Origin: Atrichornis clamosus
Lineage: Eukaryota > Chordata > Aves > Passeriformes > Menuridae
Reading direction: 5' to 3'
Assembly: GCA_013400975.1 (NCBI GenBank)
Contig: WBMZ01000271.1
Location: forward strand, 1-64,000
DNA: 64,000 nt
Every line of letters starts with the position of its first letter. Position 1 is the stretch's first letter. Shown here in pieces: positions 1-13,149 of this stretch. Under the pieces are notes generated by a model that was not told the origin of the DNA, ran no database searches, and saw nothing but the letters and a program-made list of their open reading frames with translations. The position numbers and the translations under genes were made by a program.

Positions 1-316
1 CTCCTCCTCCTCCTCCTTCCCGACAGCGGCGGCGGCGATGAGGAGGAGCGCGGGGGGGGGCGGCGGCGGGACGGCCGGTTGTTCGCGCCGCTGAAGGGAC
101 ACGAACCAGCGCCGCGCCGAGGCGGGGGCGGGGGGCCCCGAGTCGCTGCCCCCCCGCAGCCCCGCCGGGGAGTTTCTTCCACATCCCCCCCAAACACACC
201 GAGACCCCCCCGTCCCTCGGGGGCGGCCCCGCGGAGCGCCGCTCCCTCCTCCTCCTCCCCCTTTATTACCCTTTGTGTGCGTCTCCGCCTTCCTCCCTGC
301 GCCCGGGGGCCCTGAG
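1..316 (+). other. Probable noncoding first exon (5' UTR) of an unidentified gene
   Basis: The sequence up to 316 ends in GAG followed by GTGAGT, a near-perfect vertebrate splice donor, and lies within a CpG island, so it reads as a first exon on the + strand. The only ATG is at 38 and its frame closes at 94. No ATG frame stays open to the donor, so the exon is most likely all 5' UTR, with the protein start in a later exon. The exon's 5' edge is unknown and may be outside the window. The gene could not be named from a noncoding leader. Alternative: the island belongs to a gene on the other strand and the donor is fortuitous, which I think less likely. Confidence 0.6.
38..94 (+). other. Short upstream ORF in the first exon
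   Basis: The only ATG of the probable first exon opens an 18-codon frame, arginine- and glycine-rich (MRRSAGGGGGGTAGCSRR), closed by TGA at 92-94. The ATG has G at -3 but A at +4, a moderate initiation context. If the transcript starts upstream of 38, this would be a uORF able to reduce translation of the main ORF. If transcription starts downstream of 38, it is irrelevant. Its composition follows the GC-rich DNA, so the peptide itself is unlikely to matter. Confidence 0.4.
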
Positions 317-322
317 GTGAGT
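314..322 (+). other. Splice donor of exon 1
   Basis: GAG|GTGAGT, with the cut after 316, matches the U1 consensus at every position that usually counts. The following 30 bases contain G-run clusters (321-350), which are common splicing enhancers just inside first introns of GC-rich genes. Confidence 0.65.
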
Positions 323-350
323 GCGGGGGGAGCGGCGGGGCGGGGGGGTT
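321..350 (+). other. G-run cluster, possible G-quadruplex
   Basis: Runs of 6, 4 and 7 G separated by one to four bases fall just after the donor. A similar cluster lies at 120-138 and another at 51-70. Such clusters can fold into G-quadruplexes in DNA or pre-mRNA. This is a sequence-pattern call only. Confidence 0.35.
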
Positions 351-3300
351 GTTTGTTTACCCCGTGTTTACCCCCTGTTTACCCCGGGGGGGCCCCGCCT
401 GTCACTTCGGGCCCCTTCCCGGCGCCCCCCGCCCCAGCTTTGTTGTCGGGGGATGCTCCGGGGATGCTCCTTTGGGCCCCTCCGGAGCCGGAGGGGAGGG
501 GGGTGATGGTGGCGGGGGCGCTGGGCAAAGTTCGGGGTGGTGCGGTGGGTGCTGAGCCCCGGCTGAGTCCCGAAAGTGTTGTTTTCCTGGGATAACAGGG
601 AGCCCCGGCGTTGCCCCCCAGGTTTCCAGGCCGTTGTTTGACTTATTGTTTGAGTTATTAAACCCCTGCGGTGGCGAAGGTACAAAGACCACTTGTACAA
701 AGACCCTTTCCCGAGCTGAACTTCCAGGGATAGATAGTCCAAGAGCTGGACTTGGTGTTCGCAGGATTGGGATGTGGTTGGTAGCAGCCCCTGGTTATCG
801 GTGGTGCCCGGCTATATTTGGTCAATGGTTTGTTCAAATATATATGTCGGGATCTGTTTTTCCATGGCTTTCTGCTGGGAAGGCCAAGTGTCTCCCTCCA
901 CGCTCACGGTGTTGGTCAGGTGCTGCTGGTCTGACCATGTTTTCTACTGGTTCAAGGGAAAGTTGCATGTTGAAACATCTGAAATAGGTTAAAATGTAAT
1001 GCGTTTAAATGTCAAACTAAATTCTGGACCCGAGGAAATATTGGGAGAAGCCTCCTAGATGTTTGCAAGGATCCCAAAGTAAGAGTTGGAGCATTAATGC
1101 CAAGTTGAAATGAGAGTCCCCTATACAAGTAGGATGTTTATATTAAAATTGCTGTTGTCTGCTTATTTCTGGAGCTTAATTATGTCCTCTGTAATTTCCA
1201 AAAGACAGTTTGACTGCTTTGGTTTATTTTGGGTTTATTATTTTTGGTTTATTAAGTACTGACTGCTGAACCATGGAGTAGGCCATGAGTGTGTATTCCA
1301 GAGGGGCATCCCAGTTAAATGGTGGTCAGCAGAGAGTGCGTGTCATCTCTGCCTCATACTGGAGGGTGCCCACAAGAAAGAGCTCTCCTAACGTGCTGTG
1401 GAATCTCCCATTTCTAATTTGTACATACGTGTCTTGTGTGAAGCAGCAATTTTGGGATCAGGCTGGGAAGAGTTCGTGAGGGCTGTAATTTGATGGGATG
1501 GAAGGAATAGGAGGAAAACAGAGTTGGATTGATCCTTGACAGTATTGTGATGGAGAACTGGAGGTAGCAGCCATAACTGTAGTTCTTTCTAATAGTTTGC
1601 CATTAGTTTTCTTTTTGTTTGTAATAACTTTGGGTTTAAACATGTGGGAAAAAAACCTCAACAGCGATAATGACCAAAATCAGGAGATCTGTGTATAAAC
1701 ACCCATTATTTAAACATGTGACTCTCCTTTTAGTTTACTACATGTAGGAGTTGGGCAGCAAAAGACTGTCCAAGAGTAAAGGACGTAATTTCCTTTTTTA
1801 TTTCATGACAGTGCTTCTTTTCTCAACCTGAGATCCCATTGATCTACTTTCATCTGTACATGGAAACCTATAGCTTCTGCAGGATTACATTCCCTGTGTA
1901 TGTGGAGCTGCAGCTCTGCTCCCAACTTCCATGGCCTACAGTGATGAGATACTTTAATTGTTACAGGGATTTAACAATCTCTTTGTGTTTCAGTGTTTAA
2001 AATGTTATTATTTGATTTAATATGGTTTCCTAGTAAAATACTCAGAATTCTAACAAAATTCTGAAGCTGGGCAGAGTATTTCAAGGTCTTCTCTTACTTT
2101 AAATGCTAGAGATAAAATTGCTGATAAACCTTCGTATCCATAGGCCTCCAGCTCCCACAGCCAAGTCTGTGCTGGAAAGAGAGCTGTGGACTTGGTGGGT
2201 TTGGAGAAGGAAGGTCCCTCTGAAGGAAGCACTGGTGGGACTGGGATTCTGGGTGGCAATTCCTGCATTTCTGCAGGCTTAGCACAAAGGGGTCTCAGGC
2301 TAATTTGGGGTTTCTGGCTCCTGTCACAACCTTCCAAGAACTGAAGAAGTTTACTCTTTCAACCTGCGCTAAGGAAGGCTGTGCAATTATCAACAGCTGT
2401 AACTAAAAGGCAACAGACTTTCCTTTTATTTGGGTTTTCAAGTTCTTTTTGCTGCTATTATCCAGCTATTTACAAGTGCTAATTGCTTTTAGGAAAACTT
2501 TGTGTGGATTTTCCAGTTCTTTATCAGTTGAGACAAAATTAATAATCATTTTCATGTATTTTGGGTTAGTGGCTTCTTGGACTCTAGGGTAGATAGTTTT
2601 GAATTACCAAGGGCCTACCATGGCTGTGCTGGGCATAAAGATGCTGTTTAGGCCTGACTTATAAAAATGTTTCCATGGAGTTTGCTGCCATACCTTCCTT
2701 TCTTTGTGGACAAATGAGTTGGTTTCTATTTGGATTAGGTAGGCGGATGTTTGAGGAGAATCTTTATGATGCAATACCTTCAATAACCGAACTTTTCTTG
2801 TACAACTTGTAGTCCTTTCATTCTTTGGCTGTGGAGGGATCAGTCCTTGTTCAAAAACACTGGAGATCTTGATAGAAGAAACAGTCCGCTCTAAGATGGA
2901 ATGCCTTGGTTTTCAGCTGGGTTATTTAATTTGCTTTGTCGGTAGATATTTTTTTTTTTCCCCCTACCGTTACTCATGATTATTCCTTCTGTGTGGAAGA
3001 TCAGTGTCTTGAACACAGTCTGTGACTCCAACATCAGTTTGTGAAGCAGCAGCCAGTGCTCGTGGTGGATGTTCCCTGTGGAAAGCAGCAGGCCAGGTGG
3101 GAGGCCCCTCGTGTCCATCTGGAGCCCCACTAATGTCCCAGTGTCTTTCTATGGGCTTAAGAGGCCACGTGCACAAAGCAGCTGAATCTCATCTGTTAAT
3201 GGCCAGGGACATAAATTTTGAAAGTGGCTGGGCTTTCTTTGCGAAAATACTGTTAAAACTTTGGAAAAGTGGGGAATTCTGTTTGTTCTTTAAGGCTTAT

Positions 3301-3917
3301 TGGGTTATTTGAGGGTTTAGTTTTGTTGTCCCTGTGTTGGTTCTTGTTCTGTCCCAGTGGAAGTGGAAATCAGAATTATCATTGATTTCAAAAATAAAAA
3401 GATACAGGATACATTTATTTCTTTTTTAATGCTCTTATGTCATTAAGGACCTGCTTATTGCTTTAAAGAGTTACTTGAACGTTGGAAACCACAGGCTCTC
3501 ATTGGCTTTTCTTTGTATTTATTTATGGAACTATTAGGTGGAATAATACTGCTCAATCAGTTTCAAATGGGCCTGCACAGGAACCAAGGCTTATATTAGG
3601 GATGAAATTTTGGAAGAGCATGGGAAATGGCTTTCAGGATGCTTTAATTTTTATCCATGTATCTGGAGCTAAACAAAGTGGGAATAAAACAAAAAGCAGC
3701 AGTTAAGAAATTAAGAAGTGCTGACTCCTTTCCTCTCTTAAATTCCAAGTTCTTTATTATAGCAGTACCTTTTTTTTTTTTTGATGAATCGTCTAGAAGG
3801 GAGTTCAGACTTCGCACTATTTTTAAATCAAGGTAAAATTTGCCAAAATCACTTAGATTATAGTGTTTAAAAGTGTATGAGTACATATGCAAATGAGTTC
3901 AGCTACATTCACAAATG

Positions 3918-3942
3918 CACACACACACACACATATATATAA
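3918..3942. repeat. (CA)n followed by (TA)n microsatellite
   Basis: About seven to eight CA units run directly into four to five TA units. This is a compound dinucleotide repeat and is likely length-variable between individuals. Confidence 0.9.
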
Positions 3943-5215
3943 ACAAGCATCTAAAAGAAGTATAAAAAATAGATAATATGAACTTGTAAGTACTATTTGA
4001 AGGCCCAGTGACCGTGTGCCTCCCAAGATCTGTTTCTGAGCCCTTCCCCTCCAGGCTGTTGTTGTGATCTGGCACAGGGCAGCAGGAATCAGCCCGAACC
4101 ATGCCATGGCTATTCATAGACCTTTGTGAAATGAGTTGGTCATCTCGCTTTATCTGCAGCTTGACAGGTGTTCCCATCCCCAAAGTCTCCACTGCCGCCC
4201 ATCCTTCCCATGGGAATGACTAAGGAACAAATCCTGGAGTGGTTTCAGTTGTTGGTTCTCTAGGCTGGAGCTGAGGAATATTGTAGAGGGCAATACTGGG
4301 AGCTGGAGATGCCCAAGATACATTTGTTGTTTGTTTGAATGTTTGTGTTTTTTTTAATATTCTGTTTCAGGAGCTTTAAATGTGCTTAAAAATGGTAAAA
4401 TGCTTGAAAAATCTTTCTTAGGTTTCTAAGCAAACCTTTATTCTTTCATTTATTACTATGATTAAATTCAATGTGCTGTTTATTTTATATATTTTTATTC
4501 TACAGAAAATGTTTTTAAAGCAAGCAAGCAATATTTTAAAAATTCTTAGCCTGCCACAGTATCTGATAACTAAGACCTATAGAAGCAATATATTCATTCA
4601 TTATTCCATTATGAGATAAAATTGAAGATTGGGATAAAAAAATATATATTGTCATAATTTTTGCTTAGTCTACATTTCCAGTGACATTAAATGCAGAATA
4701 CTTTTGGTGTCTTGCTGAAGGAGGAGTAATCTGAAATGCAAATAGCATCTGAAATATCGGGACCCTCAGTTTGCAGCATCAGTAATGTGGCCTCGCTCAG
4801 GAAAATTCCCAAGTGAGGGAACCAGAACAGTTGTCAATTGTTTGCACAACAAATCCTGTTGGATCAAATGGTGATATTCCCAACGTTGAGATCGAGGAAG
4901 GCATAAGATAATGTTGCCTTGTACCCCACTGCCAAAGGAAACAAACACAGGCTAAGTTGGAAGCAAATTTGGCCAAATAGAACCTAGGCCTACATATCAT
5001 AAATACAGATAGTCAGATTTTTCCATTCATGCTGCCTAATGTTTCAAAAACATGGAAATTAAATTTTGGTTGGCCAATTTTAGACTGTATTTTTAGGCTC
5101 TAATAGATTATTGCCAACATATTGTTTAGGCTTACCTGTTGTGGTAAATTAAAGACTTTATGAAAATATGTTAAACGTTTGGGTTTTGTCTTCATTCTTT
5201 AGGCTTTTACCTATC

Positions 5216-5275
5216 TCATATATATTTTTATATATATTTTTTTTTTTATGCATGTGCATGTATATATATATATAC
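5216..5275. repeat. AT-rich simple repeat with (TA)n
   Basis: Two TA blocks separated by an 11-base T run and a short alternating purine-pyrimidine ATGCATGTGCATG segment, ending in about seven TA units at 5261-5274. Confidence 0.85.
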
Positions 5276-8200
5276 ATTTATGTGATTTGCCCCACTAGAA
5301 TGAGTACAAATCTCATGTGTTTTGGTAAGACTGAAGCTGTAGCATTGAAAATAATAAACAGCTGGCACTAGCCTTATATTTTTGACTGTATTTGTCCCTA
5401 ATCGATTTAATTTAATTTCATTTTTTACTTTTAAGACTGATGCAATGAAGCTTTATGCATCTATTTAATTTTTTTATATAAGCATGCTGTCAATTTCAGG
5501 AGATAAATTTTATTTATTTCAACTTTATGTAGAGGAGAAGCACAAAAAAAAATTTTTTTGCTGGATCCTCTCATGCAAACACTAGATAAGAAGAAGAATT
5601 TTTTTAGTATCTGCTATTTTTGGAAGAAAACACTGCAAAAGTGAACAAATGAGATCATTGATTGAAGAAACAAAGTAGTCAGGAATCTGTAGTGAGCTGG
5701 TTTTTTTAGAACAGAACTTCCTTTTGTCTTTTAGGGGCTTGGGGGCAGGAGAGGGGATATGTTGTTCCCTCGTAATCTTTATGGGGAAGAAGCTTGGATC
5801 AGATTTCAGAGGTGGATGTGTTGGTGTAGACTGGTGATGCAGCATCTTGTTGTCTTGTTCTTGAGCGTGGCTGCTTGGAATGTGCACTGTTATAAAGTTT
5901 TCTGGCTTTTTATTTGTTCCTGGAAGGCTCATCCCATGTTTCTCAAGGAATAGCCCCCTTTGAAAACTTAGTCATTTTCCTTGGAATACTCCCATTCATA
6001 CCACATTAGAAAAGGTTTGATTTTTAAGGATGTAGTTTAAAACTACTTTTCCCCCTACGTTTTGTCAGGCGGGAGTTCCTGCCGAAGGGATTGCTGGGTT
6101 TTGGAGGCTGTGATCCAGTTAAAGGGGTTGTTTGTGCTTCCCCTCCTCGTGCCGATGGCATCGGAGCTCCCTGGTTATGGCAGGCAAACCTCCATTAAAG
6201 CTGCAGCCTTCAGTTGCCTCGATATCACTGTGATCAGGGAGCTGCAGAGAACTGCAGGAAGGATCAAAGTGGAGCCGTGGCCTGTGATTCTCTCAAAAAA
6301 ATTCTTGTCACTCGTTGTTTTCGGGTTCTGAACTACTTTGCGCTTGGAAAGGCTGAGATCTGTAGTTGGGACTGTGTCTTGTCGAGGTTTCCTCTGAAAA
6401 TTTTGTCCTAAATAAGGGCTAGATATGTGCCCCTGTATCAGAGTAGGTATCAGAATCCTTCTGCCACCACCCTTCTGTTGTCCAAACTCAAAGCACCGTT
6501 GACTTTTCCCTCCTAAGATAATTTCAGTGTTGAGGGCTGTGAAATCCCATCTTCTCAGGGTAGCAAGAATGTGCTATATTTAGTGGACAATAACTCGAGA
6601 ATTCACGTGTTTAATAAAAAATGCAAAAAACACAGATTTCATGTAGTACTTCAAACTCGGGGGTGATGTTTGAGTTTAAGGATCATGTCCTTAAAAAGAT
6701 GTGAGTTGTTGGAGCCTTTTAAAAGACACGTGGTTTCCCTTGAAGTCTGCCTCGCTGTTATTAAGTAATAAAGCACGGCCGTGTCTGTGGGCCAGCTGAA
6801 GCAAACCATATCTGGGCTGTAGGCTATTAGTTCCTCACCTCTGTTTTAAAATTAGTAAAATCATTTGCAGCGTGATTCATTTCTAAAAATGACTTGTCCA
6901 TCTGTGCAGGGTGCCCTGGCTCTAACGTTGCAGTGCTGGAAGTTGTGTTACTCTCAGAACTTCTTGTAGTTTTTGTATCACACTTCAGTCAAGTTGCTTT
7001 TCTTTGATAATTATGCTAATTCAGGCATTAAGTTGGGATATTAAAAACTGTGGTGGAAGTTATTTAAATTTTTTTGAAATATTGATCAAATGTTTCTACT
7101 CTTGATATTCTACTATTAAAAATCTATATATGAAATCTTTACAGGAAAAAAAAATAAAGGTCTATTCTCTTTGCACTGCTAAAATATTTATCAACTTCTT
7201 AGGTGCTGGATCAAGCCCTAAATCTGAATTTTTCATGAGTTCTGACTGTACCAAGGTCTCGGGGGACAAACAGAGTTGTAACCAAGTAGTGCTCCCCAAA
7301 GTTAGGCAGCTCCTTAATCAGCTGCTCTGTGCATTCCTGGGGGATCACCTTACATGTGGAGCTTTCTTCCCGGGCTTGGGGGTTTGGCTGGGCTTTTTCC
7401 CATGCTGCTTTCCTTTAAAACTTCCCAGTTATGAATCAGTCTTAATCATCTTTTGTAACTCAAGTCTTCTGATGTAAGAGTCCTGCTAAGAATCTTGCAG
7501 ACACGTGGTGAGGTAGAACTTAGGAGTGTGTCCCTGGAACTGAAAAATTAACAGGAAATTAAAAGATAATATTTTTAATTTTAATTTTTATGTAAAACGA
7601 ACTTACATGCCAACAAAGGTATTCCTGTGTGTAGGAGCAACATCATTTTTCTTAAATAATAATTATCAAAGTAACTGTTGTTTTGTCTGAGAAGGAATAT
7701 GTAAACTTTGTAGAGCCTCTTGTTACAATTTTTTCTTTTTCAAAGAAAAAAATTCAAAAAAATTGATCAACTTTTTGCAAATATTGATCTATGCTAAATA
7801 AAAATACGTTTAACTTTACTCAGGTTTTTTTGATGTTATGGATTTGCTACAACAGCCTGAGACACACATCCCATAGATGAAGAGTTGGAAATGTATTTTT
7901 CTAATTTTTGACGTTACTGCATTCAGCAAATTAGGAAAAAAGTGCTAATATTCAGTTCTTGCTAATTCTTGCAAATAATTATAATGCTTTGTGTGGAATT
8001 TATTGATAGTATCTGTATGTCCAGAATGTTTCTGAGCTATAGAAAAAATGAAATACTTTTTAGTTTCTGTTTTGGTAGATAGTAGTCAAATACATATGTA
8101 ATACAGGAAAATGTTCCTTGTAGTGGTGGTGAATGTAAACTTAATTATTGCTGATTGTGAACCTTAAACTGAGGCTATCTTAAGGCATCTCCAGTTGTTG

Positions 8201-8799
8201 TCATGAAAGAAAGCTCTTTATGGAGATTTTTATTTAACGTCCCAATGTAGGACCTGGAGTTGGTTATCCTGTGTACCAGAGGTCCTCACAGACAGGTGGG
8301 ATTTTAGGATTAGGTTCTTTGAACCTGTATGTTCATGAAAAATTTGCAAATAATTACTACTTTTTCTAATCTCTGCGTTAATCCTGTCCAGTGTAATCTG
8401 TAATTACTCCATCCTCAATTTGCGTGGCCTGTCCTGTTGTTTACTTTTGCTTTACTCACCTACTTTATTGTGCCCCAATAGAAATTCCTGAGAGCCTACT
8501 AACTCCAAAAATTCTTTGGTGCTCAACTTGGGGCCGTTTTCCTGCATGTTTTTAGGGCAGTGAGTTTGGAATGCCCAAAAAAAAACCCCATCAAACTTCA
8601 GGGAATGCATCACTGGGTAGAAATATTTTGGTTTTGGTGCACAGGATGGTGAAGCTACTTCAGTGGAGAGGGCAGTTCCCCAGAGCTGCAAGGTGCAGCC
8701 TGTGGATAACTCTTCCTGCTGTTCACTGTGGCTTTCAACGTTAGGGAAGAGGGTGTTTTGCTCTCTGCGAGGGAAGGATTGTAACTGAAAGCTGCTGCA

Positions 8800-9060
8800 G
8801 AGGCTTGGTAGGGTGGGAGTAGGAAGGAAACGAGGGGTGAGACGTTAGGAAGAGGCAGAGTTTGGGGAGAGGGGTTGGTGGTCAGGAGCGGAGCAGCATA
8901 GGGGGAATGTGGGTGGCAACAGGGAGGGAAGGGGATGGAGGCAAAGCCAGTGTTTGGGGAAGAGTTGAAGGCTGGGGTGGGCCAGGGGTAGTCAGGGCTG
9001 TCATGAAAATTGGGGGAGTTTGGGGAACAGGGGCCATGTGGGTGTGTGTGAACTGTTTGC
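8800..9060 (+). other. Strand-asymmetric G/A-rich tract
   Basis: The + strand is strongly purine-biased and G-rich over about 260 bases, with many GGG and GGGG runs (for example around 8861-8880, 8899-8915, 8931-8945 and 9011-9035). Reading frames on both strands are open only because of this bias. It directly abuts a CR1 copy at 9081. Possible roles include G-quadruplex or triplex structure, or it may simply be a decayed low-complexity repeat. Confidence 0.5.
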
Positions 9061-9080
9061 CAAGGCAGAGGGGAGCAGGT

Positions 9081-9500
9081 CACAGAGCCATGGAGAGGTT
9101 TGGGTTGGAAAGGGCCTTAAAGCTCCTCTAGTTCTACCCCTTGCTGTGGGCAGGGACACCTCCCGCTATCCCACGTTGCTCTGAGCTCCATCCACTCTGG
9201 CCTTGGACACTTCCAGGAATGGGGCAGCCACAGCTTCTCTGGAAACCCTGTGACAAGGCCTCAGCACCCTCACAGCCAAGGATCCCCCCCCAAGATCCCA
9301 TCTATCCCTGCCCTCTGGCAGTGGGAAGCCATTCCCTGTGTCCTGTCCCTCCATCCCTTGCCCCAAGTCCCTCTCCAGCTCTCCTGGAGCCCCTTGAGGC
9401 ACTGGAAGGGGCTCTGAGCTCTCCCTGGAGCCTTCCCTTCTCCAGGTGAACACCCCCAGCTCTCCCAGCCTGAGAGCAGAGGGGCTCCAGGCCTGTGATC
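9081..9500 (-). mobile_element. CR1 LINE 3' fragment, antisense
   Basis: Read on the - strand, this is the 3' end of a CR1 retrotransposon: the region after the reverse-transcriptase ORF plus the 3' UTR. It ends at the conserved AAGGYCCTTTCCAACCCAAAC-type block, near 9090-9120 on the + strand. About 400 bases of the usual several kilobases remain, the normal 5' truncation of this family. Stop codons and an expanded C run near 9285 show it is inactive. Confidence 0.92.
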
Positions 9501-12500
9501 AACATTGTGATGGGAAGGGGAGATGGCGGCTGTGGATGGGAAACACCACCTGGTAGCCTTACTGAAGTCACAAGTATGAAGTATATTTTCACACAGTGTA
9601 AACTCGAAAGTACTGCTTAATCACAGCCTTTACATGCAGCAGTCTCAAAATGATTTGAAAAGGGAAATAAACAGGCATCCGAGTGTATAAATAATTCCAT
9701 AATATTGCCACTGTTGCCGCCTCAGCTTGGAAGAGCTGGAAGTTGCTGCAGTCCTGCTCATCCATCGGGCCTGGTTGGGCACCAAGCCCCGCTGCTCTCA
9801 GATGAGGACTTATATCAGGAAAAAAGAACTGCTTAAACATCTTGGAGGACTTTGGCCTGGATGTTTAGATTTCCACGAGGGAGGTCTCCAGGCAACTCAG
9901 TCCAAGCCTTGAGCTCAGCCTGTTCTCCTTAGTCCTGCTCTGATTCTGGTCGCCCTGGCCGGAGCCTTGTGCGTTCCCCGTGGCACAAGCAGCTCTCCTT
10001 GACAGACCCCTCCACGTTTAAGTTTTCCCTCGAAAAGCATCCCGTCATGATATTGTGGAAAGGGTGACTGGAATGCTCTGCATGCCTCCCCTGCCTCGCC
10101 TGTGTTGTGTTTACTTTGACTATATTCTTTCTTGCTCGTCCCCTGAGTAAACAATTCTAATCCAGTGCTGCACATCCAAGGCAGCTTTGTTGGTTCTTGC
10201 TGAACCTCCCTGGGTTTTTTTATGCATCCTTTTGACATCATCTGACCAGGGGTAAACACAGTATTCCTAGGGAGGGAAAACCACTGATTTATATGGATTA
10301 TTCTAATCCAGCATCATGCAAGCAAAATCAAAAAATAGTTTGACTACCTAATGATTCAGAAATGCAGTCCTGTTGCCAAAAATTTTAGCATTTGTTAGCT
10401 TTACACTTGAGCAAATGCATTCTGGTAGAGAATTTAATTTCTTTATTTTAACTCTTATCTTTAGAGTTTTAAGGCTTGGGAATTTATTCCACAAAAAAAG
10501 GAAGCATGTTTTACAATTATAACAAATAGGAAAATTAGTCTTTAAATTTCTTCTGTCTTCCTTTTTTTTTTTTTTTTGGATAAATATTTCTAGACTTTAT
10601 ATAGACAGGGACAAACATTCTTCTTTTAAATACAGCCAGAAAAGTTTCTTCTTTTATTGAGCAGGAACTCTAATATGATGTAGCATTTTCTAGTTTGAGA
10701 TAATGGTTTGAAGCAGGCCTTATGACGTGGAAAAGAAATTCAGTAATTTAGTGAGGAAAGGGGTTTCTCTTGGATAACATCAGTTTCTGTGTCTTTTGAG
10801 TGCTTAAATATTTCAGTAAAAACGGGAACCAAATTTTTGGAGGAACCTCAGCAGAAGTAGGAGCCAGATGTGTTGATTTTGGAAACATTAAACAATCTGC
10901 ATTCTAAGAATTACTCTGTGATCCCTTTGAATTCAAGGACTGATTCAATTATTTTATGTCTCTCTATTGGACCGTGTTTTTCTGTGTATTTGTCAATCAT
11001 AACCAGAGCCCTGATATTTCTGTAATATATAAAATAACAGGAATAATGAGGGATTTTAATTTTTTTTTCATAGGCTTCTATGAAAGTTATTTTGGACCTA
11101 ATACAGGGGGATAATTTTACATAGTTCAACAAAGAATAAAAAAAGAAAAGTGGTAATTTAGGATGAGCAGACCTCTTATCAGTACAGAAACTTGATTTCT
11201 AAATTTAATTTCTATTGGATAGCTTTAACTCAAATTACTGATACTATTCTGTGTTGGTTTCTGGTTAGCTGGAGCTTAGTAGAAATGAACTTAATCTTCT
11301 AATTTTTTTTCCCTGTTCAAGACAGGAAAAAAAAACCCCCAAAACCCAAACCTGTCCTAAAGTACTGTCTTTTTCTCTAAATTACCACAGCTGTACAACA
11401 TTGTTTTAAATAAATATTCTCTTATAGTTCTGCCAAAAGCAAGAAAAAGGGATTTGTTCAATCAACTGAAATAAAACTATCCTCAAACCAGCACTGAGTT
11501 ACTTATGCATTTTCCCCATGATTCACTGTCTGATGGAAAATATGTTAATATTTGTTATAATTTATAAAACCAGATTTGAGAGGATTTGGGGGTTTTATTT
11601 AGGTTTTTATATAGTAATACACAAGTCAATGAGTCTTTGGCTTCAGGCAGATTGGGAGGGACTCGAACAAAGTGAAATTACCTGTTCTTCATGAAATTGG
11701 TCTCTTGTAACCTTTCTTGTTAGAAGTTTTTCTTACTGCTCTAAAATACAACATTTTAAATCCAAACTAAACTGTTTTGGATAAAAGTGAGGAAAATAAT
11801 ACATTCCTGCAACATTCCAGTATAAATGGGAAATACATGGAGTTGTTCAATGTTTAAAAGTGCTGGGTTCTTTTGCATTTATAACCAGGGAGCCTTATGT
11901 TAATTTTACATGACTTTTACTTTATTTTACTTTACTATGTAGAAAAGTCATACATCCTATCATCAGGCAATTTTTAAATTATTTTGTTTTATTATTATTT
12001 CTGTGATTTGGTGCCGCCATAATAATATTAAATGTTAATAACATGGTTTGGGTAAGAAAACTTAATTAATATCTGGACAGACCACTGTGTATTTCTGTAG
12101 GGAAAACAATTGCTATTCAGATTTAACAGAGCAATTATTTTTTCTGTGTGTGTATGTGGGGGGTTTGGGACTTCATTTGGTGTGATTATCCCATAGGCAC
12201 CACTCCCCTCTGGGGTGGATGGGCCTGGTGCCTCTCCCAGAGGTCAGATTGTGTCTCGTAGTGGAGTGCAGCATATTTTTCTCTGTGCAATGGAAAAGGA
12301 AGTTTTATGACCTGGGCAAAACACCCCATTTCTGTAGAGACTTTTAGTGTCCTAAACCTTTTCATAAATACAGCTCTAGAATACCTAAGGCAATTCAATT
12401 CATCTTCTCAAGGGCAAAGGATATTTTTTTCTTTTTTGATTAAATTTTTTTGAGAGAGGAAGCTGTCAGAATGGACTTTATAGTTTTTCCTTTGTTGAAT

Positions 12501-13149
12501 TGACACTCTATAAAATTTTATTTTAGCAGATTCGATACGAGAGGGAAGAAAACGATAGACTACAAGTAGGGCATAGAAGAAAAGTTGTAGGTTATTAAAT
12601 CTTTTCAAGGAGAAAAGGAAGTAGTTCAGTGTGCTCACAGAGGTTCCTGTGTCAGCAATTGGGAAGCCTGGCAGAGATTATCTTCAGCCAACAGCAGGTT
12701 AAGAAGGACAGGATGGGAAGGGAACGTTGAACTACCAGCATCAAGGAAATTGAGATATTTAGTCTGGTTCAGAACTGGGTTTGCTTTAAATCTCATTTTA
12801 CTCTGCAGTCCTTGAGCTGCAGTGTGAGAGAGTTTGGAGCACAAAGGTTAAAAAGTGAATTTTAGTGTCTTGAAATCGCATTTTAATAAGATTAGGGTTT
12901 TTTTTAGTATAAATTCATCATTAAGGAAGAAGGATAGCAGCACAACAGATAAATTGGAGTCATTTAACCCTTCACACATGGCTTTGGTGTTGGAGGAAGG
13001 GGGGTTTCCACCTCATATGGCTCTCCATGAACGTCCATGGAAGTTTAGCTGAGAACTGGCCCCTCTCTAAAGGCCGTGGGTAGTATTCATGGAATTAGTT
13101 AGGGGTCATTTGGCCCCAGGGTTCGTGCCAGAATCTGTCAGCTGCGTTC
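9501..13149. other. Unique intronic DNA, no gene seen
   Basis: Mostly AT-rich DNA with no CR1 copy. A moderately GC, high-complexity stretch at about 9930-10240 stands out from its surroundings but has no exon signals. A poly-T tract lies at 10562-10577. Nothing else could be assigned. Confidence 0.55.
10562..10577. repeat. Poly-T tract
   Basis: An uninterrupted run of 16 T. No retrotransposed gene was recognised beside it. Confidence 0.85.

Larger units (their letters stand above)
1..620. promoter_or_regulatory. CpG island at a gene start
   Basis: This stretch is extremely rich in G, C and CpG, in sharp contrast to the AT-rich DNA that follows. It holds several GC boxes of the GGGGCGGGG kind (around 120-136 and 335-348) and a CTC triplet run at 1-17. 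CpG islands of this type normally mark promoters of widely expressed vertebrate genes. CpG density falls after about 620. The transcription start cannot be placed: it may lie inside the island or just before the window. No TATA box is evident. A bidirectional promoter cannot be excluded because the upstream side is not in view. Confidence 0.8.
621..8799. other. Unique intronic DNA, no gene seen
   Basis: AT-rich DNA with many poly-T and poly-A tracts (for example about 3771-3782 and 5541-5557) and short microsatellites. No CR1 copy was recognised here, which makes this the longest CR1-free stretch in the first half of the window. The ORFs present are under 145 codons with no family resemblance that I can see. 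Confidence 0.6.

Noticed and set aside
8655..9083. 142-codon proline- and serine-rich minus frame
   Set aside because: It is produced by the G/A-rich tract at 8800-9060 read backwards. Low-complexity, no ATG-supported gene structure.
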